From positions 166,661 through 230,660 of the forward strand of contig NZ_BPQS01000008.1 of assembly GCF_022179385.1 (NCBI RefSeq): a stretch of 64,000 nt of DNA, given 5' to 3'. Position 1 is the first letter of the stretch, and each line of letters begins with the position of its first letter. The notes below the pieces were generated by a model. That model saw only the letters and a list, made by a program, of their open reading frames with translations. It was not told the origin of the DNA and did no database searches. Made by a program: the position numbers and the translations under genes. Below are positions 25,655 to 35,013 of this stretch, piece by piece. Source of the stretch: Methylobacterium longum (GTDB lineage Bacteria > Pseudomonadota > Alphaproteobacteria > Rhizobiales > Beijerinckiaceae).

Positions 25655-26625
25655 CGTCGCGCCCCGTCCCGTGCGCGATGTGGCCCCTGAGGGCATGGCG
25701 GGCCGCTGCACCGATCCCGCTGCCGGTGACGGTGTGACCGCGCCTCATCGCCTTCTGGCGGCCCTGGTATGCGGGGTGGATTTAATCGGTTCTGAATTAC
25801 GCATTCATGCAATTTTAATATACGAAGATATGAGCTTGACTATAAATTAACGCACGTTAAACGAGTTACAATTCAGAAATACCTGGTATGAGCTTGACCG
25901 TGCGGACGATGGCCGCGCTTCCCTGAACGACGGCTGAGCGCGATCAGCGCGGGCGCGCTCGGGCTGTCAGAGCCGACGAGAGATCACCGCCAAGGCGTAT
26001 CGCGTAGCCTTCCGAGTTCAGGCCGGCGCAGGGCCGCCCGCCGGGCTCGTGCCTTGGGCCGCGACAGGGATTGTTCGACGTGGCCGAACCAGCCCGGGAC
26101 GCGAGCGACCGACGTCATCTGGGCTGCATCGCCCCGCGGCCGCCTCCTGGGCGCCACCGGGCGGGACGCGCATCTCGGCCGCCGCAAGACCGCCGATCGG
26201 ACATCCCACCCGGATCTTGGCTTGCGGCTGCCACGGTCAGGCCGACCCGCGCCGATCATCGCCGCCTGCGCCGACGCGATGCGCGCCGAGCCAATGCCGG
26301 TCGACTTGTCGGAGTGCCGATGAACTATAATTTCTCACGCGCCCGACGACCGATCGCTTAAGATTGAAACTCGATCTCATATTCCCAGATCATACTGAGA
26401 CATCGGCGGTCTCTTATTGGTCGCAAGACATACCGACATCGCCGATCTATCCGACCTTAAGCCAAGCGGCGAAATTTTACTGGCGAACTGTGCCGCCGGA
26501 TAGCCAGACCACGGGAGCGTGTCGACGGCGCCCGAACGGAAAACCTACCCTTGTTCAGTATTGATCAGCGATAGCAATCAGATATATGATCGCTCATAGT
26601 TGTAATTCAGCACAAGCAGATCTTG
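25655..26625. other. long AT-rich intergenic segment
   Basis: About 970 bases with no credible gene. Composition drops sharply in GC near 25780. It holds the palindrome TTAACGCACGTTAA (25847-25860), two copies of ATGAGCTTGAC (25830-25840, 25888-25898), and GAGCGCG/CGCGCTC hairpin arms (25936-25960). A 66-codon open frame at 26364-26564 has a TTG start and no family signal. The region probably contains the promoter of the SGNH-MBOAT cassette and marks the start of foreign DNA. Confidence 0.5.
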
Positions 26626-27696
26626 ATGTCCACAGACACGGAGAGTCTGTGGGATGCGGAGCCGGATACGGACGTCAGCGTCGCAGAGTGGAAGAGTGAA
26701 ATGGGCCCGCCCGATGCCGCGTTACAATCTCAAATCGCAGACCGAGAAGGCTTGAAATCGTACGTAGGACTTACGATTGCTACCATCGTATCCTGCTTTT
26801 TCGCATATGTCATACTGATTATTATTTTACAGGCGCTCGATCGGAAACCCCCGCCGGCATTCACAAATAACCTTTGTATTGACGGGAAGATTGAATTCCT
26901 CAGACAAAACAGTCCCGTGGATCCGACCCATCTCGTCATCGGTTCATCCATCAGTTGGAGGAACATCGACTCGAGCACCATTGTCGACAGACATCCGCAA
27001 TCTCGGCCGCTCAACGGTGGCTTCTGCAGCTTACACATGAATCAAATCGCGTTCGTGTCGGATTTCCTCATAAAGCGGTACCCGACCGTATCCGATCTGT
27101 TACTGGTCCTCGATGTCGAGGACATGGCCGCTTGCCGGCAGAACAAGACGATCTTGTTCAATGAGAATGATGTCGCCTCCTATTTGTCGAAGGCCAACGA
27201 TATACAATTCTATTTCAAATATTTTTCTCCGATCTCGCTCCTCCGCAATGCCATGCAACTGAAGGAACGGAAGCAGAATTTGATCGAGCTGGATCCGCTC
27301 GTGTTCACGGCCTATGCCGATGGCCCTCTCAATACGTCGCAGGAGCGCGGCCTGTTCTATGGAACGGCGCCCCCCATCGATAATGCGTGCGTCGATGCCC
27401 TGAGGTCCCTAGCCAATGCCGCGAAGACCAAGAAGCTGCGCCTCACGGTTGTGACAATGCCATTGCCTTCAACTTGGTCGGAGAAATACGACCAGGATGC
27501 CGTCGTCCAGAAGAGATTCACCGACACGGTGCGCACCGCCTTGGACGGCACGGGAACGCAGTTCTGGGATGGCTGGGCCGAGGCGAAAATCGACCCCAAG
27601 GCGTACACAGATGCCTATCATCTGCGCTGGAGTGCGGTCCCGGCCTTCACGCAGCAACTCATCAAGGCGACGCAATTCGGCTCCAGCGATTCGTGA
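26626..27696 (+). CDS. membrane-anchored SGNH-like protein (DltD/AlgJ-like role)
   Basis: 356 aa. A short cytoplasmic tail leads to one transmembrane helix (about residues 44-68, IATIVSCFFAYVILIIILQ) and an extracytoplasmic domain. Block I reads VIGSSISW with Ser108 as candidate nucleophile, and a late DAYH (Asp329, His332) matches the SGNH Asp-x-x-His block. Low overall similarity means the class is inferred from motifs, topology and position next to an MBOAT gene, as for DltD, AlgJ and AlgX. It could act in the last transfer of an acyl group outside the cell. The sequence is AT-richer than its neighbours. A TTG one codon earlier is an alternative start. Confidence 0.65.
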   Translation: MSTDTESLWDAEPDTDVSVAEWKSEMGPPDAALQSQIADREGLKSYVGLTIATIVSCFFAYVILIIILQALDRKPPPAFTNNLCIDGKIEFLRQNSPVDPTHLVIGSSISWRNIDSSTIVDRHPQSRPLNGGFCSLHMNQIAFVSDFLIKRYPTVSDLLLVLDVEDMAACRQNKTILFNENDVASYLSKANDIQFYFKYFSPISLLRNAMQLKERKQNLIELDPLVFTAYADGPLNTSQERGLFYGTAPPIDNACVDALRSLANAAKTKKLRLTVVTMPLPSTWSEKYDQDAVVQKRFTDTVRTALDGTGTQFWDGWAEAKIDPKAYTDAYHLRWSAVPAFTQQLIKATQFGSSDS

Positions 27697-27705
27697 GATC
27701 CGGAC

Positions 27706-29265
27706 ATGCTGTTTAATTCCGCGGCGTTCATTCTCGGCTTTCTGCCGGTGGCCCTGATCGGCTTCTTCGTGCTCGGCCGATTGGATTTGAGACGATCGGC
27801 CATTCTGTGGCTCGGTCTCGTCTCCTTGGTCTTCTACGCCGCCTGGGACATCTACAACGTCCCCTTGCTGCTGATATCGATCGCTGTGAACTTCACCGTC
27901 GGTCGACGTCTGGCGCGTCGCCCCTCGAAGGCGCTGCTGATCATCGGCATCGCGCTCAATCTCGGCGCCTTGTTCTATTTCAAGTATTCAGAATTCACTG
28001 CGGCGTCGGTCGCCCAGCTCTTCGGCTGGGACCTTCCGCACCTCAACATCGTCCTGCCTCTGGCGATATCATTCTACACATTCCAGCAAATCGCGTATCT
28101 CTGCGATACCTACGACGGGCTGACCGACGACACGAGTGCGCCCAACTACTTTGCGTTCATCACGTTCTTCCCGCATCTCATTGCCGGCCCGATCACGCAC
28201 CACAAGGAGTTGATCCCGCAATTCCAGGAACCGGCGACGTTCCGACCGCAGCGCACCATGATATCGGTCGGTCTGACCATGTTCCTGATCGGGCTCTTCA
28301 AGAAAGTCATTCTGGCAGACAATATCGCCATCTATGCCAACCAAATTTTTGATGCCGCCGCGCAGGGCCAGATCCTCACGGTCACACAATCCTGGGCTGG
28401 CGCACTCTCCTACACGCTGCAAATCTATTTCGATTTCTCCGGATATTCGGACATGGCTATAGGCCTTGGCCTGCTGTTCGGCATCCGACTTCCATTCAAC
28501 TTCGATTCCCCGCTGAAGGCGTCCAGCATCATTGAGTACTGGTCGCGATGGCACATCACGTTAACGCGTTTCGTGACGGCTTATATCTATAACCCCATCG
28601 TACTGCGTCTGACCCGACGCCGCCTAGCCCAGGGCAAGTCGATGCCGAAACGGGGCCGGATGGACGGGGAGACCTTTGCCGTTCTAGTGGCGGCTCCCAC
28701 GATGACGGCGATGCTCATTATTGGAATCTGGCACGGTGCCGGCTGGCAGTTCGCAGCATTTGGATTGATACATGGCATCTACCTGGCAATAAACCACGGA
28801 TGGCGCGCCGTCGCCCCGCGCTCGAAACGCGATGGGGCACCGACAGGCCGCGCATTCGCCGTGCCTTCAATCTTGTTGACCACGACCTGTGTCGTCATCG
28901 CCCTCGTATTCTTCCGCTCTCACAACGTGGCAGACGCCGTACATTTAGTGAAACAGATGTTCGGTCAGAGCGGAGTCCTTTACGAAGACTCGTACCTTTT
29001 CACAAAGCGGCAAACGATGCTTCTGGCAGGCCTGCTGGCGATCGTCTGGCTCTGCCCGAATACGCAGGATTGGCTACGGCTTTTCCCCACTGGAATCGGA
29101 AGTGTTCGACGATCTGCTTGGTTTGAACGCCACAATCTGTTGCTATCTGCAACGAGCTGGCGCCCATCGCCAAGTTTTGCCGTCATCGTTGGGGTGATCG
29201 GTTTTTTCGCATTGGCGCAGGCGTTCTCATCGGCGCCCGCGGAGTTTATCTACTTCAATTTTTAA
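27706..29265 (+). CDS. MBOAT-family O-acyltransferase (AlgI/DltB-like)
   Basis: 519-aa polytopic membrane protein. Typical AlgI/DltB elements are the N-terminal MLFNSAAFILGFLPVAL, LNLGALFYFKY, PLAISFYTFQQIAY, FFPHLIAGPITHHKEL, FDFSGYSDMAIGLGLLFGI and the catalytic GIWHGAGWQF with His343. It should carry an acyl group from a cytoplasmic carrier through the membrane to an external acceptor. It starts 9 bases after the SGNH gene, as in dlt- and alg-type operons. The acceptor is unknown; no polysaccharide polymerase is adjacent. Confidence 0.88.
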   Translation: MLFNSAAFILGFLPVALIGFFVLGRLDLRRSAILWLGLVSLVFYAAWDIYNVPLLLISIAVNFTVGRRLARRPSKALLIIGIALNLGALFYFKYSEFTAASVAQLFGWDLPHLNIVLPLAISFYTFQQIAYLCDTYDGLTDDTSAPNYFAFITFFPHLIAGPITHHKELIPQFQEPATFRPQRTMISVGLTMFLIGLFKKVILADNIAIYANQIFDAAAQGQILTVTQSWAGALSYTLQIYFDFSGYSDMAIGLGLLFGIRLPFNFDSPLKASSIIEYWSRWHITLTRFVTAYIYNPIVLRLTRRRLAQGKSMPKRGRMDGETFAVLVAAPTMTAMLIIGIWHGAGWQFAAFGLIHGIYLAINHGWRAVAPRSKRDGAPTGRAFAVPSILLTTTCVVIALVFFRSHNVADAVHLVKQMFGQSGVLYEDSYLFTKRQTMLLAGLLAIVWLCPNTQDWLRLFPTGIGSVRRSAWFERHNLLLSATSWRPSPSFAVIVGVIGFFALAQAFSSAPAEFIYFNF

Positions 29266-29483
29266 TTGAAGCGTGTTTAGGCGTCTTGCGGCATGGCCAC
29301 ACCCCAATCGATACCAGACGGCAGCAACCTTCACTAATTAAATCTCTTACCTTGTCAGCAACGCCTTACCTCCTACACCGTTGATCAGTTGGCCCAAGCA
29401 GAGTCCACATAGCATCGTCACGTGGCGTGAGTGAACGCTGACACTGGCAGCATCATCCGGCCGCAGCAACTCGGGAGATATTT
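29266..29483. other. AT-rich spacer inside the acylation cassette
   Basis: 218 bases between the MBOAT and carrier-protein genes, with no open frame of interest and no clear terminator. A separate promoter for the carrier and FkbH genes may lie here. Confidence 0.35.
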
Positions 29484-29732
29484 ATGTTGACGGAAAGTTC
29501 GGTCTATAGCGCCCTCACCGACATTTTCTCTGATGTTCTTGATAATGACAACATAGTCTTGACGCGGGACACAACTGCCAAGGACATAGACGGCTGGGAT
29601 AGCTTGACTAATATACAAATTATGTTGAGAACCGGACAAGTTTTTAAGTTACATTTTTCTGCCGGACAAATTCAATCATTCCATAATGTTGGCGATCTTG
29701 TCGCGTTCATTGTAGATAAATCGAAATCCTAG
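29484..29732 (+). CDS. acyl carrier protein
   Basis: 82-aa acidic helical protein. GWDSLTNIQI contains Ser40, the expected 4'-phosphopantetheine attachment site. It differs from the housekeeping AcpP sequence, and its position between an MBOAT gene and an FkbH gene implies a dedicated carrier, comparable to DltC. It needs a phosphopantetheinyl transferase from elsewhere. Confidence 0.85.
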   Translation: MLTESSVYSALTDIFSDVLDNDNIVLTRDTTAKDIDGWDSLTNIQIMLRTGQVFKLHFSAGQIQSFHNVGDLVAFIVDKSKS

Positions 29733-29744
29733 TCGGTCTGCCCT

Positions 29745-31649
29745 ATGCCAGGGTCAGTGATCGGAACTTCGATGATCGACACGCTCTATGAGGACCTCGC
29801 GTGGCTTCCGGCGGCACCACCGGACTTCAGAGAGCGCTGTCGCTTGGTCGCGCAGAATGACGATCCTGGGCGCGAGCTCCGGGCGCTCGCGAGCTACGCG
29901 CTGAGCACGCCGCAACTCAACCGCCTCGCCTCAGCGTTCGAACGCGTGACGTCTCCGTCGGACCGGTTGCCCCAACTGGCACCCTTCCGCTTGGGCTTGC
30001 TCGGCAACGGTACGTTGGACGCGATCGCCCCGGCGATCGTTGCAAGCTCCCTGCGCCATGGCTTCGCGATGGAATGCGTGACCGTGCCGTTCGGTACCTT
30101 CGCGCAGCAGGCCTATGATCCGGCGTCCCTGATCCACAGGGCACGATGCGACGCCGTACTTCTGGCCTTGGATGCCCGGGCCTTGCCGTTGCACGGACCT
30201 GCGATGGATCGGGAAGAGGCGCGCACCGTCGTCGACGGGGCCGTCGCCGTCCTGGATGGCCTCCGGAGCGCTCTCCATGCCGGGAGTGGCACCACATGCA
30301 TCGTTCAGACACTCGCGGCCTTTCCGGAGACGCTGTTCGGCAACGCCGATCGGCGGACCTCCACCACGTCGCGCTATCTGGTGGATGCCTTCAACGAACG
30401 CCTCATCGCGGGCCTGACCGGATCGCCGGATGTCCTGCTCGACTGCGCGGCCCTGGCCGAAACCGTCGGCTTGGGCCGCTGGCATTCTCCCGCTCAGTGG
30501 AACTTGGCGAAGTTGCCGTTTGCGGACGCGTACGTCCCCGTTTACGCGGACCAGGTTGCGAGACTCGTCGGCGCGATCAAAGGCAAATCCCGACGCTGCT
30601 TGGTGCTGGATCTCGATAACACGGTCTGGGGCGGCGTGGTCGGCGACGTCGGGATGGAGAACATCGCGATCGCGGAGGGAGATGCGGTCGGTGAAGCCTT
30701 CCGATCGGTCCAGCGCTTTGCCTTGGAGTTGCGGGAGCGGGGCGTCGTCCTGGCTGTCTCGTCGAAGAACGACGACGCGGTGGCGAGGCGGGTCTTCCGC
30801 GAGCATCCCGACATGCTCCTGCGCGAAAATCACATCGCCGTGTTCCAAGCGAACTGGAAGGACAAGGCCTCGAACATCAAGGCGATCAGCGAAGAGCTGT
30901 CGCTCGGTCTCGATGCCTTCGTGTTCCTTGACGATAACCCGGCCGAGCGAGGGATCGTTCGGCAGATGCTGCCCGACGTCGCCGTGCCGGAACTGCCGGC
31001 GGATCCGGCTTACTATGCGCGCACGCTGGCCGCCGCGGGATATTTCGAGAGTACTGTTTTTTCGCCCGAGGATCGGCAGCGTGCCGATTATTACGAGCGC
31101 AATGCCAAGCGGGTCGCCCTCCAGAAGGAGCTCGGCGGTCTCGATGAGTACCTCGCATCGTTGGACATGGAGATCACGTTTTCACCCTTCGATGCCTATG
31201 GCCGCGATCGGATCGCGCAGCTGATCAACAAGTCCAATCAGTTCAATTTGACCACGAAGCGCTACACCCCGGCCGAGATCGCCCAGCTGGAACGCGATTC
31301 CGACGTACTTGCGCTGCAGATTCGCTTGTCGGACGTTTTCGGCGACAATGGGATGATCAGCGTGGTCATCTGCCGTCGGGCCGACCGCGCGGTCTGGACT
31401 ATCGACACGTGGCTGATGAGTTGTCGCGTGCTGGGACGTGGCGTGGAGCGCATGGTCCTGCGGGAACTCATCGCGCGCGCGCGCGCGTGCGGCATCGCGC
31501 GTCTGACAGGTTACTTCATCCCCACCGGCCGCAACGAACTCGTGCGGGATCATTACGCGTCCCTCGGCTTCAGACCCGACGGCGAGGCGTGGTGTTACGA
31601 TGTGACCGAGTCGGAGCCGGAACCGACGATGAGAGTTCGATACGGCTGA
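29745..31649 (+). CDS. FkbH-like HAD/GNAT enzyme (predicted acyl-group loading onto ACP)
   Basis: Up to 634 aa. An N-terminal SGNH-like region (about 50-270) precedes a HAD domain with LDLDNTVWGG (Asp289 and Asp291), VSSKNDD and FLDDNPAERG, then a GNAT-like C-terminus (SDVFGDNGMISVVI onwards). FkbH homologues take 1,3-bisphosphoglycerate, remove phosphate and load a glyceryl group on an ACP for polyketide starter or extender units. The ACP gene lies 12 bases upstream. The start is uncertain: ATGs at 29745 and 29772 both lack a strong ribosome binding site. GC content is higher than in the three preceding genes. Confidence 0.82.
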   Translation: MPGSVIGTSMIDTLYEDLAWLPAAPPDFRERCRLVAQNDDPGRELRALASYALSTPQLNRLASAFERVTSPSDRLPQLAPFRLGLLGNGTLDAIAPAIVASSLRHGFAMECVTVPFGTFAQQAYDPASLIHRARCDAVLLALDARALPLHGPAMDREEARTVVDGAVAVLDGLRSALHAGSGTTCIVQTLAAFPETLFGNADRRTSTTSRYLVDAFNERLIAGLTGSPDVLLDCAALAETVGLGRWHSPAQWNLAKLPFADAYVPVYADQVARLVGAIKGKSRRCLVLDLDNTVWGGVVGDVGMENIAIAEGDAVGEAFRSVQRFALELRERGVVLAVSSKNDDAVARRVFREHPDMLLRENHIAVFQANWKDKASNIKAISEELSLGLDAFVFLDDNPAERGIVRQMLPDVAVPELPADPAYYARTLAAAGYFESTVFSPEDRQRADYYERNAKRVALQKELGGLDEYLASLDMEITFSPFDAYGRDRIAQLINKSNQFNLTTKRYTPAEIAQLERDSDVLALQIRLSDVFGDNGMISVVICRRADRAVWTIDTWLMSCRVLGRGVERMVLRELIARARACGIARLTGYFIPTGRNELVRDHYASLGFRPDGEAWCYDVTESEPEPTMRVRYG

Positions 31650-32074
31650 GCCGGCCTAGAGAGAGGTCGCGCGCGATCTTGGCGGTCGGTGCGGGGTGTC
31701 GTCGCGACGTCTCGGCGCGTTGCTCGGCTCGGACAGCCATCGCGCAGGGTGGCGTGTGCGAGGGTCGTGAAGGGCGCGCGCGGCTGGGGACATGCGGGAG
31801 ACTTGCGTCCGCGAGGTTGTCCCGAGCGGCGGCGACGGATCCGTCCCGAGGGATGCGGAAGAGGGCGGGCATTCGGTAACGGGTAACCGGGGCTTCGGCC
31901 CAGTCCGGCTTTACCGGCCGCGGGCGGCGACCACGGCCGGCTCCGATACCCGTGCAACGGGTAAGGGCCGTAGGATCAAGCGGTAGGACCAAGCGCTGGT
32001 TGTGAGTTCCCTGCACGAAGTCGCGGCTCTCGCCCTCGGACCTGGGTGCGCCCACCTGTCATGACTCGGCGACA
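31650..32074. other. intergenic region before the island
   Basis: 425 bases with open frames on both strands that look like GC artefacts. I see no gene or RNA signature in it. Confidence 0.4.
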
Positions 32075-32124
32075 TTCTGGTGCCGGTGGAGAGGATCGAA
32101 CTCCCGACCTTCGGTTTACAAAAC
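32075..32124. repeat. left attachment site of the island (tRNA-Thr 3' fragment)
   Basis: Fifty bases identical to 50337-50386. They include the CCA end, T-arm, variable loop and anticodon loop of the minus-strand tRNA-Thr, but sequence diverges after TTTACAAAAC, so no complete tRNA is formed here. Confidence 0.9.
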
Positions 32125-32307
32125 TGACGAAACGGCGTCTCACGGCCTAACACAGCCTCACAACGGTCGGGCTCCGCAAGCCATTGCGCAAGCTTGTATT
32201 TTTGGGAGTGTTGGCTAGTGTTAATCACTGAGCCTAACAGGCCCAAACGTGCCTTCGGTGTTACCCCGGTGATACCCGCAGAAGGCCAGCGGTTTCGGAG
32301 CGAGGCC

Positions 32308-33516
32308 ATGCCCAAGGCCCTCACGGTCAGAGGGATCGAGGCGTTGAAGGGCGGACCGGCCCGGGCCGAGATCCCGGACGGGCTGATCCCTGGCCTCTAT
32401 CTCGTCTGCCAGTCGTCGGGTGTGAAATCTTGGGCCGTTCGCTACCGGAGCGGCGGCCGGACCCGGAAGCACACCCTCGGCCGCTATCCAGCAATCGACC
32501 TCGCGAACGCCCGTGAGATCGCCCGGCGCACCCTAGTTGCAGTCGCGTCCGGCCGTGATCCCGCAGCTGACAAGGCCGAATCGCGGCGCGTGGCTGGTGA
32601 ACTAGCCGGGCCTGCTCGTGATCGCTTCGACGCAGCAGCGGCGCTCTTCATCGAGCGCTATGCTAAGGCCAACACGAAGGCGCAGACGTGGCGGGAGAGC
32701 GAGCGGTTGCTCGCTACACATGTCCTGCCGCTCTGGCGCACCCGCCGCGTTCAGGAGATCGCCCGGCGCGATGTCGTCGAACTGATGGATGTTATCGTCG
32801 ACCGCGGCGCGCCTGTGTCCGCCAACCGTACCCTCGCGGTGGTCCGGCGGATGTTCGGCTGGCTGGTCGAGCGCGGCGTGATCGTCACCAATCCCTGCGC
32901 CGATGTGAGGGCACCAACGGCCGAGAAGAGCCGGGACCGCGTCCTATCCGACGACGAGTTGCGGACCATCCTGCAAGCCTGCGACCGGCTCAACGAACCG
33001 TTCGGCGCACTGATCAAGCTGCTGGCACTCACGGCACAACGCCGCGACGAGGTCGGCCAGATGACGTGGCGCGAGGTCGACCTCGATGCGCGAATGTGGA
33101 CGATCCCGAAGGAGCGAGCAAAGAACGGGATTGCGCACGACGTGCCGCTCTCCGACTCTGCTGTGACGGTGCTAGCCGGTGTTCGGCGCATCGCCGGCAC
33201 CCGCGGCTTGGTGTTCACCACCACGGGCGAGACGCCGGTCTCCGGCTTCAGCAAGATCAAGAAGCGACTTGATGCGGCCGTGCCGGATGCCCCACCGTGG
33301 GTGTTGCACGACCTGCGCCGCACGGCGGCTTCGGGCATGGCGCGGCTTGGGGTCGGTCTCCCAGTAGTGGAGAAGGTCCTGAACCACACGTCCGGATCGT
33401 TCGGTGGTGTGGCTGGAGTCTATCAGCGACATCATTTCGCCGACGAGAAGCGGGCGGCGCTGGAGGCATGGGCGGCGCACGTTGAGGCGATCATCAGCGG
33501 AGCCCACACACGATGA
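32308..33516 (+). CDS. int: tyrosine recombinase / island integrase
   Basis: 402 aa from MPKALTVRGIEALKGG, preceded by GGAGCGAGG. An N-terminal DUF4102-type arm-binding domain (YRSGGRTRKHTLGRYPAIDL) is followed by a SAM-like core-binding domain and the catalytic domain with Arg in LTAQRRDEVGQM, HDLRRTA and the late Tyr in GVYQRHHF. This P4-type integrase family usually targets tRNA genes, in agreement with the tRNA-Thr repeats. The frame is open 38 codons upstream but without family similarity. Confidence 0.93.
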   Translation: MPKALTVRGIEALKGGPARAEIPDGLIPGLYLVCQSSGVKSWAVRYRSGGRTRKHTLGRYPAIDLANAREIARRTLVAVASGRDPAADKAESRRVAGELAGPARDRFDAAAALFIERYAKANTKAQTWRESERLLATHVLPLWRTRRVQEIARRDVVELMDVIVDRGAPVSANRTLAVVRRMFGWLVERGVIVTNPCADVRAPTAEKSRDRVLSDDELRTILQACDRLNEPFGALIKLLALTAQRRDEVGQMTWREVDLDARMWTIPKERAKNGIAHDVPLSDSAVTVLAGVRRIAGTRGLVFTTTGETPVSGFSKIKKRLDAAVPDAPPWVLHDLRRTAASGMARLGVGLPVVEKVLNHTSGSFGGVAGVYQRHHFADEKRAALEAWAAHVEAIISGAHTR

Positions 33517-34124
33517 TGGCTCAAGAGTATTATATCAGCCTGAGCCAAGTTCACGTCAAACTCTGCGAATTGCTTGGAAGCCAAACAACAGCAGAGGTTC
33601 TTCTACTTGAGGCGCTGCGATCCGGTCGTATCGAAATGACCGGCGACTACTACATGAACGGTCGCCCCTATCCCGAGAGAATTTTGGAGGTGGGGAGTTT
33701 GAGAGACGAGCGTCACGTGATTTGGAGTGAAAGCAGGATTGAGCACAAAATCGAACGATCATTGATTGGCCCAAAGGGGCAGACACATTTTTATCTGGGC
33801 GATTTTCATCGGGTCCGACTTAGATGTCAGGATGTATCGGCACTATGGCCTGATCTGTATGAGCGTGCCGCGATAGATGTTCCCGCTTCCAATCCTGAAG
33901 CGAAGAACAAAGGTGGCCGGCCTGGGAAATACGAATGGGCGGCGGCTGGAGGTGCGCTGGCCGGCCATATGTACGGAGCAGGAATTCAGGAAAGCTCAAA
34001 GCTGAAGCTGTTTATGCTCAATTGGTTTCAGAGTCAGCTTGGTAAAACTCCCGACGAACGAGACGTAGAGAAATTCGTGGCGGCGGCTCTGGCCGCATTC
34101 GATCAAGCCTTGCCAAAAGGGTAG
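33513..34124 (+). CDS. hypothetical island protein
   Basis: 203 aa overlapping the int stop (two adjacent ATGs at 33513 and 33516). The C-terminal half contains NKGGRPGKYEWAAA and GKTPDERDVEKFVAAAL, a pattern I associate with small proteins next to integrases in alphaproteobacterial islands. No catalytic motif is visible; function unknown. Confidence 0.65.
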   Translation: MMAQEYYISLSQVHVKLCELLGSQTTAEVLLLEALRSGRIEMTGDYYMNGRPYPERILEVGSLRDERHVIWSESRIEHKIERSLIGPKGQTHFYLGDFHRVRLRCQDVSALWPDLYERAAIDVPASNPEAKNKGGRPGKYEWAAAGGALAGHMYGAGIQESSKLKLFMLNWFQSQLGKTPDERDVEKFVAAALAAFDQALPKG

Positions 34125-34209
34125 TTTGCCCGGGTTTCCCCGGTTTGCCCGGCGACAACCTCTAACATTCGGCATCTATAGCAAGCGTGTTCCTCAAAGG
34201 AGCGGCGCG

Positions 34210-34425
34210 ATGAACTCACGCACCCAACGATCTCCCGAAGACATGTTGCCAGCGGCTCAAGTCCTGGCCCGCTATCAGGTCAGCGACATGACGATCTTCC
34301 GTTGGCTGAAAGACACCGGTCTTGGTTTCCCCCAGCCCCTCCGCATCAACGGGCGCCGCTACTGGCGGCTAGCCGACCTGCAGGCCTTCGAAGTCCGGCA
34401 GGCCTCGAAGAAGGAGGCCGCGTAG
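34210..34425 (+). CDS. AlpA-like helix-turn-helix protein (excisionase/regulator type)
   Basis: 71 aa with ribosome binding site AAAGGAG. The core LARYQVSDMTIFRWLKD followed by FPQPLRINGRRYWRLADL is a MerR-like winged helix as in AlpA/Xis proteins. It probably regulates int or acts as an excisionase. Confidence 0.75.
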   Translation: MNSRTQRSPEDMLPAAQVLARYQVSDMTIFRWLKDTGLGFPQPLRINGRRYWRLADLQAFEVRQASKKEAA

Positions 34426-34429
34426 CACC

Positions 34430-34636
34430 ATGGCCCTGAAAACAGTTGAGGGACGCGGCGCGGCTAGGCGCTCACGTCCCTCCGATAGTGTCTCTCGCCA
34501 GAGTGACCTGTCCGATATAGCACCCCACCGGCATCCCGCCAACGGCAGGCTCTTTGTTTTCGATAGCCGCGGTTCATTCCTCGGCTTCGTGACCGGCCCC
34601 GCTGAGGCGCGCGCTCTCGTTCGGGAGGGTGTGTGA
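34430..34636 (+). CDS. hypothetical small island protein
   Basis: 68 aa starting four bases after the AlpA-like gene. Its N-terminal half is basic and Ser-rich; the second half, RLFVFDSRGSFLGFVTGPAEARALV, may be a small beta domain. Not recognised. The stop shares a base with the next start. Confidence 0.5.
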   Translation: MALKTVEGRGAARRSRPSDSVSRQSDLSDIAPHRHPANGRLFVFDSRGSFLGFVTGPAEARALVREGV

Positions 34637-35013
34637 TGGGCGCACCCTGCACCCCGTCGGCTCAGCCTGACATCTTCGCGGTCATCGGCGCGGATCTGCG
34701 CTTCTTTGCGCGTCGACCGAGCCAGGATTACCGGCTCCGTCTTGCCGCCCCCTGTGAGATCGAGGAGGCGCGGGCGAAGCTCAACATGGTGCCGCCCCCA
34801 CCGGGCGCTCGCGCCTTCGTGGGCGTTCACCGCGTCGGGCGCGGCGGCCTGCAACGCGTCGTAGGCTTCGCCATCGACGCAGGCGAGGTCGACTTCGACG
34901 AGGTGTCGTCGCGCTTCGCTTACCTGCGGCTGCAGCGTCAGGACGTGACCCGCCGCCCGGCCTCCGGCTCGCTCTGGCGAGCCGACCCCCACGCGCTTGG
35001 AGGGCGGCGATGA
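34636..35013 (+). CDS. hypothetical small island protein
   Basis: About 125 aa, first ATG in a TGATG overlap with the preceding stop. Contains GLQRVVGFAIDAGEVDFDEVSS, no recognised motif. Tight coupling on both sides places it in the integrase-to-RepA string. Confidence 0.5.
   Translation: MGAPCTPSAQPDIFAVIGADLRFFARRPSQDYRLRLAAPCEIEEARAKLNMVPPPPGARAFVGVHRVGRGGLQRVVGFAIDAGEVDFDEVSSRFAYLRLQRQDVTRRPASGSLWRADPHALGGRR

Noticed and set aside
26049..26361. three overlapping short frames upstream of the SGNH gene
   Set aside because: No ribosome binding sites, no family similarity, Arg/Pro-rich text expected by chance.
32078..32124. second tRNA-Thr gene at the island's left end
   Set aside because: Only the 3' half matches; the 5' half, D-arm and acceptor strand are missing, so it is an attachment-site fragment.
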